The notes under the pieces were generated by a model that saw only the letters and a program-made list of their open reading frames with translations, did no database searches and was not told the origin of the DNA. From Candidatus Nitrospira kreftii (GTDB taxonomy: Bacteria > Nitrospirota > Nitrospiria > Nitrospirales > Nitrospiraceae), in NCBI GenBank assembly GCA_014058405.1, contig CP047423.1, positions 1,922,001 to 1,986,000 of the forward strand: a DNA stretch of 64,000 nt, read 5' to 3'. Positions 19,069 to 27,430 of the stretch are shown one piece after another. Numbering within the stretch: position 1 is the stretch's first letter; every line of letters begins with the position of its first letter. The position numbers and the translations under genes were made by a program.

Positions 19069-19304
19069 GTATGGACCAGGTTCCTCTCGGTCTATAAGTC
19101 TCTATGCCGTGCAGGCGTCGCCCGTTCGTGAGCGCGATGCGGATCTCTGCTCGGAACTGCTTGGTCTTCGGATGGCCGGCATCGCGAGGGAAATGGGTCA
19201 GCCACTCAGGAGGGAATAGGAAATCGAAACGGCCTGTTGGCTTGGCCAGGAACGTACCAAAGACCTCGTGAAGGATCAATCCCCAGGCTCAGCCACGGGA
19301 ATAC
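19060..19304. repeat. 245-bp direct repeat, copy 1 (yhhQ side)
   Basis: This segment recurs at 20019-20263 at a constant offset of 959 bases with about 20 substitutions and no gaps. It starts in the first codons of the transporter gene (minus strand ATGACCGC) and covers the whole upstream region. On the minus strand both copies encode a similar frame of about 73 residues starting at a TTG (MILHEVFGTFLAKPTGRFDF). The frame is conserved between copies but unrecognised, and copy 1 lacks the stop that ends copy 2. The intervening 714 bases hold hicBA. Confidence 0.9.
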
Positions 19305-19410
19305 CGGCGTGTCCCCTGCCGAAGGTCGGCCTGGAGATTAGACAGGTTCCTGGAACCTTTCTTGGCCCCAAGAACGAGAGAGGATTCCCGGTACCTTTTC
19401 AGGTTTGGCG

Positions 19411-19653
19411 TTACCCAAACAGCCGTTCCAGTAACTGTTCACGGGTGATATCAAAATGTGCGGCCACATCGGCGACAATGGCGGAGAGTGTACCGATGCG
19501 AAGCGGCGTATATTGGGGGATCGTAAGATGATGCTCCCCATGCTCATGGGTGGTGAGTCGAAGGTGACTGCCGGTTTGACGGGTGATCGAATAACCGAGC
19601 TTACGAAGGGCCTGGGCAAGATCGCTTCCGGACAGATCGCGGGGAAGCCTCAT
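19411..19653 (-). CDS. hicA: HicA-family mRNA interferase toxin
   Basis: An 80-residue HicA/YcfA-type toxin with a double-stranded-RNA-binding-like fold. It shows the family pattern RKLGYSITRQTGSHLRLT, in which the histidine of GSH is the catalytic residue, followed by HHLTIPQYTPLRIGTLSAIV. It degrades mRNA when not neutralised. The start overlaps the antitoxin stop by four bases (ATGA at 19650-19653), so translation is coupled. The antitoxin is first in the operon, the reverse of the classical hicA-hicB order. The pair sits between two 245-bp direct repeats. Confidence 0.9.
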   Translation of the reverse strand: MRLPRDLSGSDLAQALRKLGYSITRQTGSHLRLTTHEHGEHHLTIPQYTPLRIGTLSAIVADVAAHFDITREQLLERLFG

Positions 19654-19862
19654 ACTGCGATGACTTCTTCCCGCACATGGTGCAGGCGGACAACCTTTGG
19701 CGCCTGGCCTTCCTCAAAGTGACATCGAACCGCCTCACGGACTTTCCCCGGCAATTCAGCCGGCGTGTCCGCTTCTGTGAAGATCGACTCCCCCAGTGCA
19801 CGGGCAATGTACCCGCCTTCAGGAGCCTCTTCCACGACAAAAATCAATTCACTCATGGCCAT
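19650..19862 (-). CDS. hicB: HicB-like antitoxin, short form
   Basis: A 70-residue antitoxin with the degenerate RNase-H-like HicB fold: LIFVVEEAPEGGYIARALGE, then FTEADTPAELPGKVREAV. It binds and neutralises HicA. No C-terminal helix-turn-helix or ribbon-helix-helix is present, so it probably cannot bind its own promoter alone. It precedes hicA and overlaps it by four bases. Confidence 0.88.
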   Translation of the reverse strand: MAMSELIFVVEEAPEGGYIARALGESIFTEADTPAELPGKVREAVRCHFEEGQAPKVVRLHHVREEVIAV

Positions 19863-20018
19863 CTCTCATCAAGGCTGTGAATACGCACATGGTAGTCCCG
19901 CGCACACTCAATGTCCAGTCTGCAACGGCTTAGCGCAGGAGCGCTCGGCCTGTTGCATTGGCCTGGCGCAGCCCTTTGTTTCGCCTGTCATACCCCGCAC
20001 GGGCTAGTCAGGTTTAAA

Positions 20019-20263
20019 AGCGGTCATCTATGGACCAGGTTCCTCTCGGTCTGTGGGTCTCTATGCCGTGCAGGCGTCGCCCGTTCGTGAACGCGATACG
20101 GATCTCTGCTCGGAACTGATCGGACTTCGGATAGCCGACATGGCGCGGGAAATGGGTCAGCCACTCAGGAAGGAATAGGAAATCGAAACGGCCTGTTGGC
20201 TTGGCCAGGAACGTACCAAAGACCTCGTGAAGGATCAATCCCCAGGCTCAGCCACGGGAATAC
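20019..20263. repeat. 245-bp direct repeat, copy 2
   Basis: Second copy of the segment at 19060-19304. Its left boundary retains the transporter start ATGACCGC on the minus strand but then runs into unrelated sequence, giving a seven-codon stub that ends in a stop. The minus-strand frame from 20238 gives a complete 74-residue reading, MILHEVFGTFLAKPTGRFDF to SIDDRF. It is unrecognised and may be a leftover of a larger gene. Confidence 0.9.
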
Positions 20264-20429
20264 AGGATCCCGCACAACGACCCCACTGCGCAGACCACCC
20301 TGTATCTCTTACAAGAGGTCAATACGCATGCCAGTCTTACTTTCACGGCGCCAGGGCGACGCGCAGGAGTGAACCATCGGCGGCGCGGTCGGGACGGACG
20401 AGCCAGCAACGAACAAGCCCTTGAGGCAG

Positions 20430-20451
20430 ACTATATCTAATATGGTATAGT
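20430..20451 (+). promoter_or_regulatory. Candidate autoregulatory operator of the RelE/XRE module
   Basis: A perfect inverted repeat, ACTATA (20430-20435) and TATAGT (20446-20451) separated by ten bases, sits just upstream of the toxin start. The right arm doubles as a -10-like hexamer; TTGAGG at 20421 is a possible -35, with a long 19-base spacer. An XRE antitoxin dimer bound here would block the promoter, as in other toxin-antitoxin operons. Confidence 0.5.
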
Positions 20452-20461
20452 ACCTCCGGCC

Positions 20462-20743
20462 ATGTGGGAGATCTACGAACACCGTCGAGCGAGCAAGTGC
20501 CTTGATCGCCTTCCTGTCGAGTTACTGAAACGCGACGAGAAGTGGAAAGATATCGTGCGAATCTCAGGCCCGGCAGGTTTACGCCTCATCAAGGGGTTCC
20601 ACGATGAACGGCTTCAGGGAAAATGGGAAGGACATCGGTCATCACGACTGAATGCTGAGTATCGGGTCATCTACAAGGTTGAGGAACATATCATTCAGGT
20701 GGTGGTCATGGACGTCACCGCGCACGATTATCGGAGGCAATGA
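20462..20743 (+). CDS. RelE/ParE-superfamily toxin
   Basis: A 93-residue toxin of the RelE/HigB-like fold, probably a ribosome-dependent mRNA interferase. Diagnostic is the C-terminal half GHRSSRLNAEYRVIYKVEEH followed by VVVMDVTAHDYRR, the usual R-L...YRVIY...V..V..H.Y pattern of the superfamily. The toxin is first in the operon, as in higBA. Its stop overlaps the antitoxin start by four bases (ATGA). An inverted repeat lies in the promoter. Confidence 0.88.
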   Translation: MWEIYEHRRASKCLDRLPVELLKRDEKWKDIVRISGPAGLRLIKGFHDERLQGKWEGHRSSRLNAEYRVIYKVEEHIIQVVVMDVTAHDYRRQ

Positions 20744-21009
20744 TGAAGACGAAAGACGTTCGTCCGGCAAAAGCACGGGTTGTGGTCTCAGTTGGGGAGT
20801 CCGTTCGGATCGTTCGTGAGCTACAAGAACTCACGCAGAGCGAGCTGGCTCGAAGGGCCAAGATCCCACAGTCCACAATCTCGGCGATTGAAAACGGCAC
20901 CATCAATCTTGGCGTCGAACGGGCTAAAACCCTGGCGCGTGTGCTGCAATGCCATCCTGCCGTCCTGGTCTTTCCAGGCTGGGACGTGGCCAAGTCGTCC
21001 GCAGCTTAA
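20740..21009 (+). CDS. XRE-family helix-turn-helix antitoxin
   Basis: An 89-residue protein with a central XRE domain (RELQELTQSELARRAKIPQS, then TISAIENGTINLGVERAKTL) and short flanking tails that should wrap the toxin. It neutralises the upstream RelE-like toxin and probably represses the operon through the inverted repeat at 20430-20451. GGAGG precedes the first of two adjacent possible ATGs (20740 and 20743). Confidence 0.9.
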   Translation: MMKTKDVRPAKARVVVSVGESVRIVRELQELTQSELARRAKIPQSTISAIENGTINLGVERAKTLARVLQCHPAVLVFPGWDVAKSSAA

Positions 21010-21141
21010 CCACCGATCGGCAAGCTTGATCCACGAGCCACTCCTATTTCGATCCTCCTCCAAGGGGAGTGAGGGAGACAGGCCAGACTTCTCGGAGACC
21101 GACTGTCTTCAACCGACCAAGATTCTTCATGTGGTATTAAC

Positions 21142-24100
21142 TCACACCGCTACTTCTCCACACAGCACTTCCGCCTGTTCCAAGACCGTCTGAGTCGCCT
21201 TCTCCTGCTTATCCGGCGGATAGCCATACTTCCTGAGGATGCGCTTCACGATGACTCGAAGCTGGGCACGGACATTTTCCCGCACCGTCCAATCGATCGT
21301 CACATTCTTACGAACCGCCTCCGCCACTTCTCGCGCAATGGTTCGTAGCGTCACATCGCCTAGTACCTTTACTGCGCTGTCATTCGTTTCAAGCGCATCG
21401 TAGAACGCCAGCTCGTCTTCGGTCAGACCGAGCCGTTCCCCTCTTTCGTGAGCGCCGCGCATATCCTTTGCCAAGCCGATCATTTCCTCGATAACTTGGG
21501 CTGCCTCAATCGCCCGGTTCTGGTACTTCCCCACCGCCTGGTCCAACATCTCCGCAAAGGACTTCGCTTGCACCACATTCTTGCGAGACCGCACCTTGAT
21601 CTCTCCACTCAGCAACTTCCGTAAGAGTTCGACTGCCAAGTTCTTCTGAGGCATTCCTCGCACTTCGGCGAGAAACTCATCAGAGAGAATCGAGAGATCC
21701 GGTTTCTTGAGTCCAGCCGCGGCAAAGATGTCCACGATCTCGTCTGACACCACGGCCCTTGAAATGATTTGGCGAATGGCATGGTCGAGTTCTTCATCGG
21801 TCTTCTGCTCGCCCGGCGTGCTCTTCGCCAGCACCGCACGCACCGCCTGGAAGAATCCGACGTCGTCCCGAACCCGAAAGGTCTCCTCATGCGGCACAGC
21901 GAGCGCAAAGGCTTGAGAAAGATCGCTCACGGCACGGAGGAGACGCGCTTTGCCGTCTTGCTGCTTCAAAATGTGCTCTTGTGCAGCAGGTAAGACCGAC
22001 AGTCGCTCGTGTGGCTTGCCGGTCATCCAAGGTGACCAGTCAAAGCCCGGCACCATGCCGACAGGCGTGCTATAGGAACCAAATAGGCCTCGGCAGATCT
22101 CATACTTCTCCAGCATCACTGCGACCGCCTCTTCCTGTTCAATCGCCGTCTTCCCGGTTCCGCCGCTTTCTGTGTAGACCGCAAGCGCCTGCTTGAGTTC
22201 GTCGGCAAGGCCGAGGTAGTCCACGACGAGTCCACCAGGCTTGTCTTTGAACACGCGGTTCACACGCGCAATAGTCTGCATCAGTCCGTGCCCACGCATC
22301 GGCTTATCAATGTACATCGTATGGAGACTCGGAGCATCAAAACCAGTCAGCCACATGTCGCGAACAATGACGAGCCGAAAGGGATCTTTGGGAGCACGAA
22401 ACCGGAGCGCCAGATCCTCGCGCCGTTTTTTATTCCGAATATGGCCCTGCCACTCGATCGGGTCGGATGCCGAGCCGGTCATGATCACCTTCATTGCCCC
22501 CTGCTCATCTGCATCGCCATGCCAGTGAGGGCGCAGAGCGGCAATCTCTCGATACAGCTCCACGCAAATCCGCCGGCTCATGCAGACCACCATCGCCTTG
22601 CCATCCATTACTGCAAGACGATCTTTGAAGTGATCGACGAGGTCTCGCGCAATCAACTTGACCCGATTCTCCGACCCCACCACAGCTTCCAGCTGCGCCC
22701 ACTTGGTCTTGAGCTTCTCCTTCCGCTCGACTTCCTCCCCCTCAGTCGCCTCTTCAAACTTGGAATCAATCTTTGGACGTTCGGAATCTTTCAGTTCGAG
22801 CTTCGCAAGCCGGCTTTCGTAGTAAATGGGAACGGTCGCCTTGTCGATGACCGCCCGCTGGATGTCGTAGATACTGATGTAGTCGCCAAAGACCGCTCTA
22901 GTATTGGCATCGGTCTTTGCGATTGGCGTTCCGGTGAATCCAATGAACGATGCATTGGGAAGGGCATCACGCATATGCCGGGCAAAGCCGTCGATAAAGT
23001 CATACTGACTTCTGTGTGCTTCGTCCGCGATCACCACGACGTTGCGGCGCTCAGAGAGCACGGGATGCCGGTCGCCTTTTTCTTCTGGAAAGAATTTCTG
23101 AATCGTAGTGAAGACCACACCGCCGGACGCCACGCTCAACTTGGCCCGCAAGTCAGCTCGATCGCTCGCCTGAACTGGGTCCTGGCGAAGGAGGTCATGA
23201 CAGCGAGCGAAGGTGCCGAAAAGTTGATCGTCCAGGTCGTTGCGATCAGTAAGCACGACGATGGTAGGGTTGGCCATCGTCGGGTGCAGGATCACCCGCC
23301 CAGCATAGAAGGCCATCGTGAGACTCTTCCCCGATCCCTGTGTATGCCACACCACACCCACCCGTCGATCGCCTGGTTCACCACCCGGTTGATGCCCCGA
23401 CTTGTATTGTCCCAGGGCCTCGGCAGCTCGATGCTCCGACTCCTGTCGGGCAGCCCGCAAGGTTTCCTCAACGGCCACATTCACCGCATGGAACTGATGG
23501 TAGCCCGCCATCTTTTTGATGAGTTTTCCATGGCCCTCGTCTTCGAAGGCAATGAAATGCCGTACCAGATCGAGGAACCGTCGTTTTTCAAAGACACCTT
23601 CTAGGACGACCTGCAACTCAGTGAGCGTCGATGGAGCGTCCTCGCGCCCGCCGATCGTCCGCCAGGGCTTAAACCATTCTTTCCCGGCCCCAAGAGTCCC
23701 GATCCGTGCCTGCATCCCGTCGGAGATGATCAGCGCCGCATTGGTTGCGAAGAAGGAAGGGATCTGGGCCTGGTAGGTCTGGAGTTGCTTGTAGGCGCTC
23801 CAAACGGTGGCATCCTCGTCTGCTGGATTCTTCAGCTCGATGACGGCGAGAGGCAGGCCATTTACGAACAGCCCCACATCAGGCCGCCGCGTGTGATGTC
23901 CCTCCGAAACCGTGAACTGATTCACCGCCAACCAGTCGTTCTTGTCCGGAGTTTGATAATCCAGCACAAGGGCTTGGGCACCTGCGATTGAACCGTCTTT
24001 CCGGCGATACTCGACGGTCACCCCATCCACAAGCATCCGATGGATGGCACGGTTCCGCTCAAGCAACGTCGCTGCATCAGTCCGCGTCAACTTCCGAAAG

Positions 24101-24315
24101 GCGTCTTCCAGCGCTTCAGCCGGCAGATCAGGATTCAGCCTGACGAGGGCTTTGCGCAGGCGCCGCTCCAGAATCACGTCGCGGTAGCTGGGATCGCTGC
24201 GCTCGGCGGCTAGCTCACCAACGGCAATGTCCGGCCCGTGCAGCACTTGGTAGCCTAGTGCTTCGAGCCAGCCAAGGGCGGCATCTTCGACTACAGATTC
24301 TGCAAACCGACTCAT
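21142..24315 (-). CDS. hsdR: Type I restriction endonuclease subunit R
   Basis: A 1057-residue motor and nuclease subunit that translocates and cuts unmodified DNA with HsdM/HsdS. The N-terminal PD-(D/E)xK nuclease shows PDVG (145-146) and ELK (160-162) in [20 protein letters not shown]. The helicase part has QGSGKS (326-331), DEAH (431-434) and the FTGTPI motif. The C-terminal helical region ([16 protein letters not shown] onward) contacts the methylase. The ATG at 24315 starts 14 bases after the PHP-ATPase stop, so translation is coupled; an in-frame upstream extension inside that gene is not part of the family. It is the last gene of the operon and looks intact. Confidence 0.95.
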   Translation of the reverse strand: MSRFAESVVEDAALGWLEALGYQVLHGPDIAVGELAAERSDPSYRDVILERRLRKALVRLNPDLPAEALEDAFRKLTRTDAATLLERNRAIHRMLVDGVTVEYRRKDGSIAGAQALVLDYQTPDKNDWLAVNQFTVSEGHHTRRPDVGLFVNGLPLAVIELKNPADEDATVWSAYKQLQTYQAQIPSFFATNAALIISDGMQARIGTLGAGKEWFKPWRTIGGREDAPSTLTELQVVLEGVFEKRRFLDLVRHFIAFEDEGHGKLIKKMAGYHQFHAVNVAVEETLRAARQESEHRAAEALGQYKSGHQPGGEPGDRRVGVVWHTQGSGKSLTMAFYAGRVILHPTMANPTIVVLTDRNDLDDQLFGTFARCHDLLRQDPVQASDRADLRAKLSVASGGVVFTTIQKFFPEEKGDRHPVLSERRNVVVIADEAHRSQYDFIDGFARHMRDALPNASFIGFTGTPIAKTDANTRAVFGDYISIYDIQRAVIDKATVPIYYESRLAKLELKDSERPKIDSKFEEATEGEEVERKEKLKTKWAQLEAVVGSENRVKLIARDLVDHFKDRLAVMDGKAMVVCMSRRICVELYREIAALRPHWHGDADEQGAMKVIMTGSASDPIEWQGHIRNKKRREDLALRFRAPKDPFRLVIVRDMWLTGFDAPSLHTMYIDKPMRGHGLMQTIARVNRVFKDKPGGLVVDYLGLADELKQALAVYTESGGTGKTAIEQEEAVAVMLEKYEICRGLFGSYSTPVGMVPGFDWSPWMTGKPHERLSVLPAAQEHILKQQDGKARLLRAVSDLSQAFALAVPHEETFRVRDDVGFFQAVRAVLAKSTPGEQKTDEELDHAIRQIISRAVVSDEIVDIFAAAGLKKPDLSILSDEFLAEVRGMPQKNLAVELLRKLLSGEIKVRSRKNVVQAKSFAEMLDQAVGKYQNRAIEAAQVIEEMIGLAKDMRGAHERGERLGLTEDELAFYDALETNDSAVKVLGDVTLRTIAREVAEAVRKNVTIDWTVRENVRAQLRVIVKRILRKYGYPPDKQEKATQTVLEQAEVLCGEVAV

Positions 24316-24328
24316 TGTCGTTGAGCGA

Positions 24329-27300
24329 TCATGGTAGGTACTTCGCATCCCGTTTATCGAATGCGGGTCGCGTCCCTTCCAACACATCAACAATTTTCTT
24401 ATTAATCACAGGGTCCTCGATGGACCCACTCAAGTAAGTCACCTCGTTGCCTCGATCCTTGTGAATCTCGGCATAGATAACCTGCTCAGCATCACAAACG
24501 ACTGCCAGATTCGGATTGTGAGTGACCATCACGATCTGGCGTCGACGCTTCGCGTCCATCATGCATGGCACGAGTGTCTTTACCACCGTTTGGTTATCAA
24601 GATTCTCTTCAGGTTGGTCGATCACTAGCGGGATGTCGTCTCGATCCACTAAGAGATAGAAGATTAGAAGCAGGTTTCCCCGTTCACCTGGCGAAAGCTG
24701 CTCAAGGCCCTTCCCTTCCCATGTCAGCCTGTAAATCGGAGATAGATATCCAAACGAAAATATATAGTCGTAAAGTGCTTGGATGGACTCGCCTTGCCGC
24801 AACTGCTCGGATATATCCAATGCGCGCCCGTTAGCCTTGAGCTTGGCCAAGAGATCGCGCGTAAATCTAAGTACGCTCTTCGCAGAATTCCAATTCGTGA
24901 CGTCCAGAAGGCGCTTCAGCTCTGCAGCCCCCTCTTCGATACCTGCGAATGCACCTGACCGACGTTGATTTATTTTTCCGAGGAATTCCTCATGAAATCC
25001 CGACTGAAGAATCGCGACATTGAAAGTAACCTTGAAGTGGTCGCTCGCGGCCAATGGGTGGCTAGAGAGGAATTGCTGAACCGCCCCGTAATACTTCTCG
25101 TAATATTTTCGCAGTTTCTGCTTCTCGCGAAGCACTTCTAGTGCTTTTCGATCCCGGCTCCTGTAGAGGTCCTGCACAGTTGACGGCAACGTTTGGAGTT
25201 CTGCCAATTGGGCTTCCAGATAGCTGATTGACCCTGATATCTCTCGGGAGCCTTGAAGCGCTGCTCGCTGCTGTTCCCATTCACGGACCTTCTGCAGGTA
25301 CTCTTGATATTCCTTCTGTGGCGCGCTAAGCGCATCTTGGAGTTTCCTCACCTCCGCTTCGACACTTTGTCGCTTCTGATCAAAGCTGTTGTTGTGCTCT
25401 GGGTCCAGTTGCTCTGCAATTGACGCACGCGCTGTGTTCGCCTCTGCAATGATTGTCTGGATAGGCTCGCTATGCACACTGAAACTCACCAAACTGTCCG
25501 CTTGCAGCCCCAGCTCTTTAATGTCCTTCGCGGCCTCTGAAAGAGATCCTTCCACTTGACGCTGCAGGTTCTTCAGCCGAGCGAGAAGCTTCTCTGCCGT
25601 TGCTTGCCTTTTCGCCCACTGACCGTCTTTGTCCTTATGGTCTGCGATTGATACCAGCAGTTCGCGCAATGCATTCTGCTTTGCCTCTAGTGCCGACGCA
25701 ATTGACTGTGTTTTGGCTTGAGTTATTGGATCGGCCTCTGGCGCGGCACGTTCTCGGGGCTTCGCTCGCTCTTGAGCCTTTAGCTCCCTACGCTTTTCCG
25801 CCAATTGGAGTTCGAGCGTTTTCCTATGTCGTGAAGTGAGGCGTTCTTCAAACGAAATTATTTCACGGTTTATCTCGCGTAGCTCGCCAACCAGGATATC
25901 AATCGCCTCGTTGATTTCTGCGCTGCGATGCTCAATGAGGTCGTCCAGATTGTCGAAGCCAAGCCGCTCTGATTCAGAGACATGGGAAAAAATTACATCT
26001 TGGAGTTCTGAGTAGAAGCGACTCCCCTTTCCAAGCCCCACCTCGTTACATATTTCCTCAAGATAGTTCTGTGGAATGTATCGGACCTTCTCCACCGCTT
26101 CGGCATCTGGGTCTTGATCAAGTGATACGGGCCCTTCTGGCGTACCGTCTGCCCACAAAAGGGATGCCTCGAAATGCCTGGCCTTATTTCCGCGAGAATC
26201 TCGAAATCTGTCGGACCGCAGGAAGCTAAACGTGCGATATCGTGGCGTGTTTCCCAGGAGCCCCAAAATATCAGCAAGCGCACTCTTCCCGTTTCCCTTG
26301 TTACCAATGATTGCAACGAGCTCAGAATTAAGTGGTAAAGCGCAGTCAAACCATTTCTCGGCGAACGTTGAACCAGATCGCTTCCGAATTCTAAGTGATT
26401 CCACAACCTTCGTAGGACGAGCAGATACACTACTCAGGCTTGGTGGAATCTTTCCAATGAAAACCCGGTATTCGGGCTCATTTAATAGTTGCCGCAATCC
26501 TCTGAATGTCGGATCACACTTCACCCAGAGATAGCGCTCTCCATCGGGTTCGAAGAGCTCGTCATAGCAATGAGAATCGGAACCGTGAACGCATGGTTTC
26601 AATGTCTTGAACTCGCTAATGAAGTCCTGCACGGACGCGTGCTTCTTGCCAAGACCGAAGTCCCGAGTCCCGGAATTCCCCGAAAGCAACATGTGCGACT
26701 TCTGAATGTAGAGCTTCCGAGCCAGATGCCCTTGGCCGTCCCAGCTACATTTTGAGAGATCTTCGTCCGATGGCACGACCATCACATATTGGTCCTTAAA
26801 GCGCGAGTTCTGTCTCTCAAGAACATCTGTTACGTCTTCGTGCGATACAACGGCATTCATCATTCCAATATAGAGATCGCTCCTGTCGCGGAATTTATCG
26901 TGCTGAGCTTTGAGTGTCCTGCCGAGGTTCTCCAAGTTGGCAATCGTTAATGACCAGCGTTCGTCCTGGCTTCCCGGATTCGTTTCAGCAGTGAATCTCA
27001 ACTCTCGCAAGAAGTGTTCTTCGATTATCCTTGGATCAACGTTATCTGCGAACAGGACATGAAAGTTAACCCGGCTTGCTTCGCCATTTTGGCGAGCAAT
27101 AATTACGGAGGTACGAAACTCCACATTTGGCAGCAGGAGTATTTCTCGCGCTTCTTTGGCCACGTCAACGCCAACCAACGCTTCCAGTCTCGCTGCGTCT
27201 GCAACCAAGGCTCTGAGTTGCTTGTATCCTTCAATTGAAAAGTAGTCACTAACGCCAATTGCTGCAATTTCCTGTTTTACTGCCTGCTCAAAAAGCGTTT

Positions 27301-27415
27301 TGGCGTAAGCGTCGAAATCATTACCGAAACCATTGTTCAAGGCCGAAAACGGTGTATGAACCTGGAGATCCCACTTCCTCCATAGCGATCCACGCTGGTA
27401 TCTAGCGCCATTCAT
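24329..27415 (-). CDS. PHP-domain / SMC-ABC ATPase in the restriction operon (TrlF/RloC-like)
   Basis: A 1028-residue protein joining a PHP phosphoesterase domain to an SMC/RloC-like ATPase. The PHP part begins [13 protein letters not shown] (16-24; DLHxHT is usual, so one metal-binding His position is Gln), then [11 protein letters not shown] and [10 protein letters not shown] (277-286). Walker A is GNKGNGKS (371-378). A long charged, probably coiled-coil region follows (about 500-800). The ABC signature [10 protein letters not shown] starts at 907, Walker [10 protein letters not shown] is near 930, and the H-loop THNPN is near 965. No CxxC zinc hook is seen in the coil. It lies between hsdS and hsdR, where anticodon nucleases such as PrrC sit in other type I loci, so a backup defence nuclease is a reasonable inference. 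Confidence 0.82.
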   Translation of the reverse strand: MNGARYQRGSLWRKWDLQVHTPFSALNNGFGNDFDAYAKTLFEQAVKQEIAAIGVSDYFSIEGYKQLRALVADAARLEALVGVDVAKEAREILLLPNVEFRTSVIIARQNGEASRVNFHVLFADNVDPRIIEEHFLRELRFTAETNPGSQDERWSLTIANLENLGRTLKAQHDKFRDRSDLYIGMMNAVVSHEDVTDVLERQNSRFKDQYVMVVPSDEDLSKCSWDGQGHLARKLYIQKSHMLLSGNSGTRDFGLGKKHASVQDFISEFKTLKPCVHGSDSHCYDELFEPDGERYLWVKCDPTFRGLRQLLNEPEYRVFIGKIPPSLSSVSARPTKVVESLRIRKRSGSTFAEKWFDCALPLNSELVAIIGNKGNGKSALADILGLLGNTPRYRTFSFLRSDRFRDSRGNKARHFEASLLWADGTPEGPVSLDQDPDAEAVEKVRYIPQNYLEEICNEVGLGKGSRFYSELQDVIFSHVSESERLGFDNLDDLIEHRSAEINEAIDILVGELREINREIISFEERLTSRHRKTLELQLAEKRRELKAQERAKPRERAAPEADPITQAKTQSIASALEAKQNALRELLVSIADHKDKDGQWAKRQATAEKLLARLKNLQRQVEGSLSEAAKDIKELGLQADSLVSFSVHSEPIQTIIAEANTARASIAEQLDPEHNNSFDQKRQSVEAEVRKLQDALSAPQKEYQEYLQKVREWEQQRAALQGSREISGSISYLEAQLAELQTLPSTVQDLYRSRDRKALEVLREKQKLRKYYEKYYGAVQQFLSSHPLAASDHFKVTFNVAILQSGFHEEFLGKINQRRSGAFAGIEEGAAELKRLLDVTNWNSAKSVLRFTRDLLAKLKANGRALDISEQLRQGESIQALYDYIFSFGYLSPIYRLTWEGKGLEQLSPGERGNLLLIFYLLVDRDDIPLVIDQPEENLDNQTVVKTLVPCMMDAKRRRQIVMVTHNPNLAVVCDAEQVIYAEIHKDRGNEVTYLSGSIEDPVINKKIVDVLEGTRPAFDKRDAKYLP

Positions 27416-27430
27416 GGAAATATCTCTTGG

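Noticed and set aside
18370-19131. 253-codon plus-strand frame
   Set aside because: Antisense shadow of the transporter caused by its GC-rich third positions; composition is Asp/Arg/Glu/His-rich without a family.
18239-19279. 346-codon minus-strand frame running from the repeat through the transporter gene
   Set aside because: It is a different frame over a very GC3-rich gene, full of Arg/Pro/Leu; the transporter frame has clear family motifs.
22288-23604. 438-codon plus-strand frame inside hsdR
   Set aside because: Antisense to a well-supported hsdR coding region; no ribosome binding site or family.
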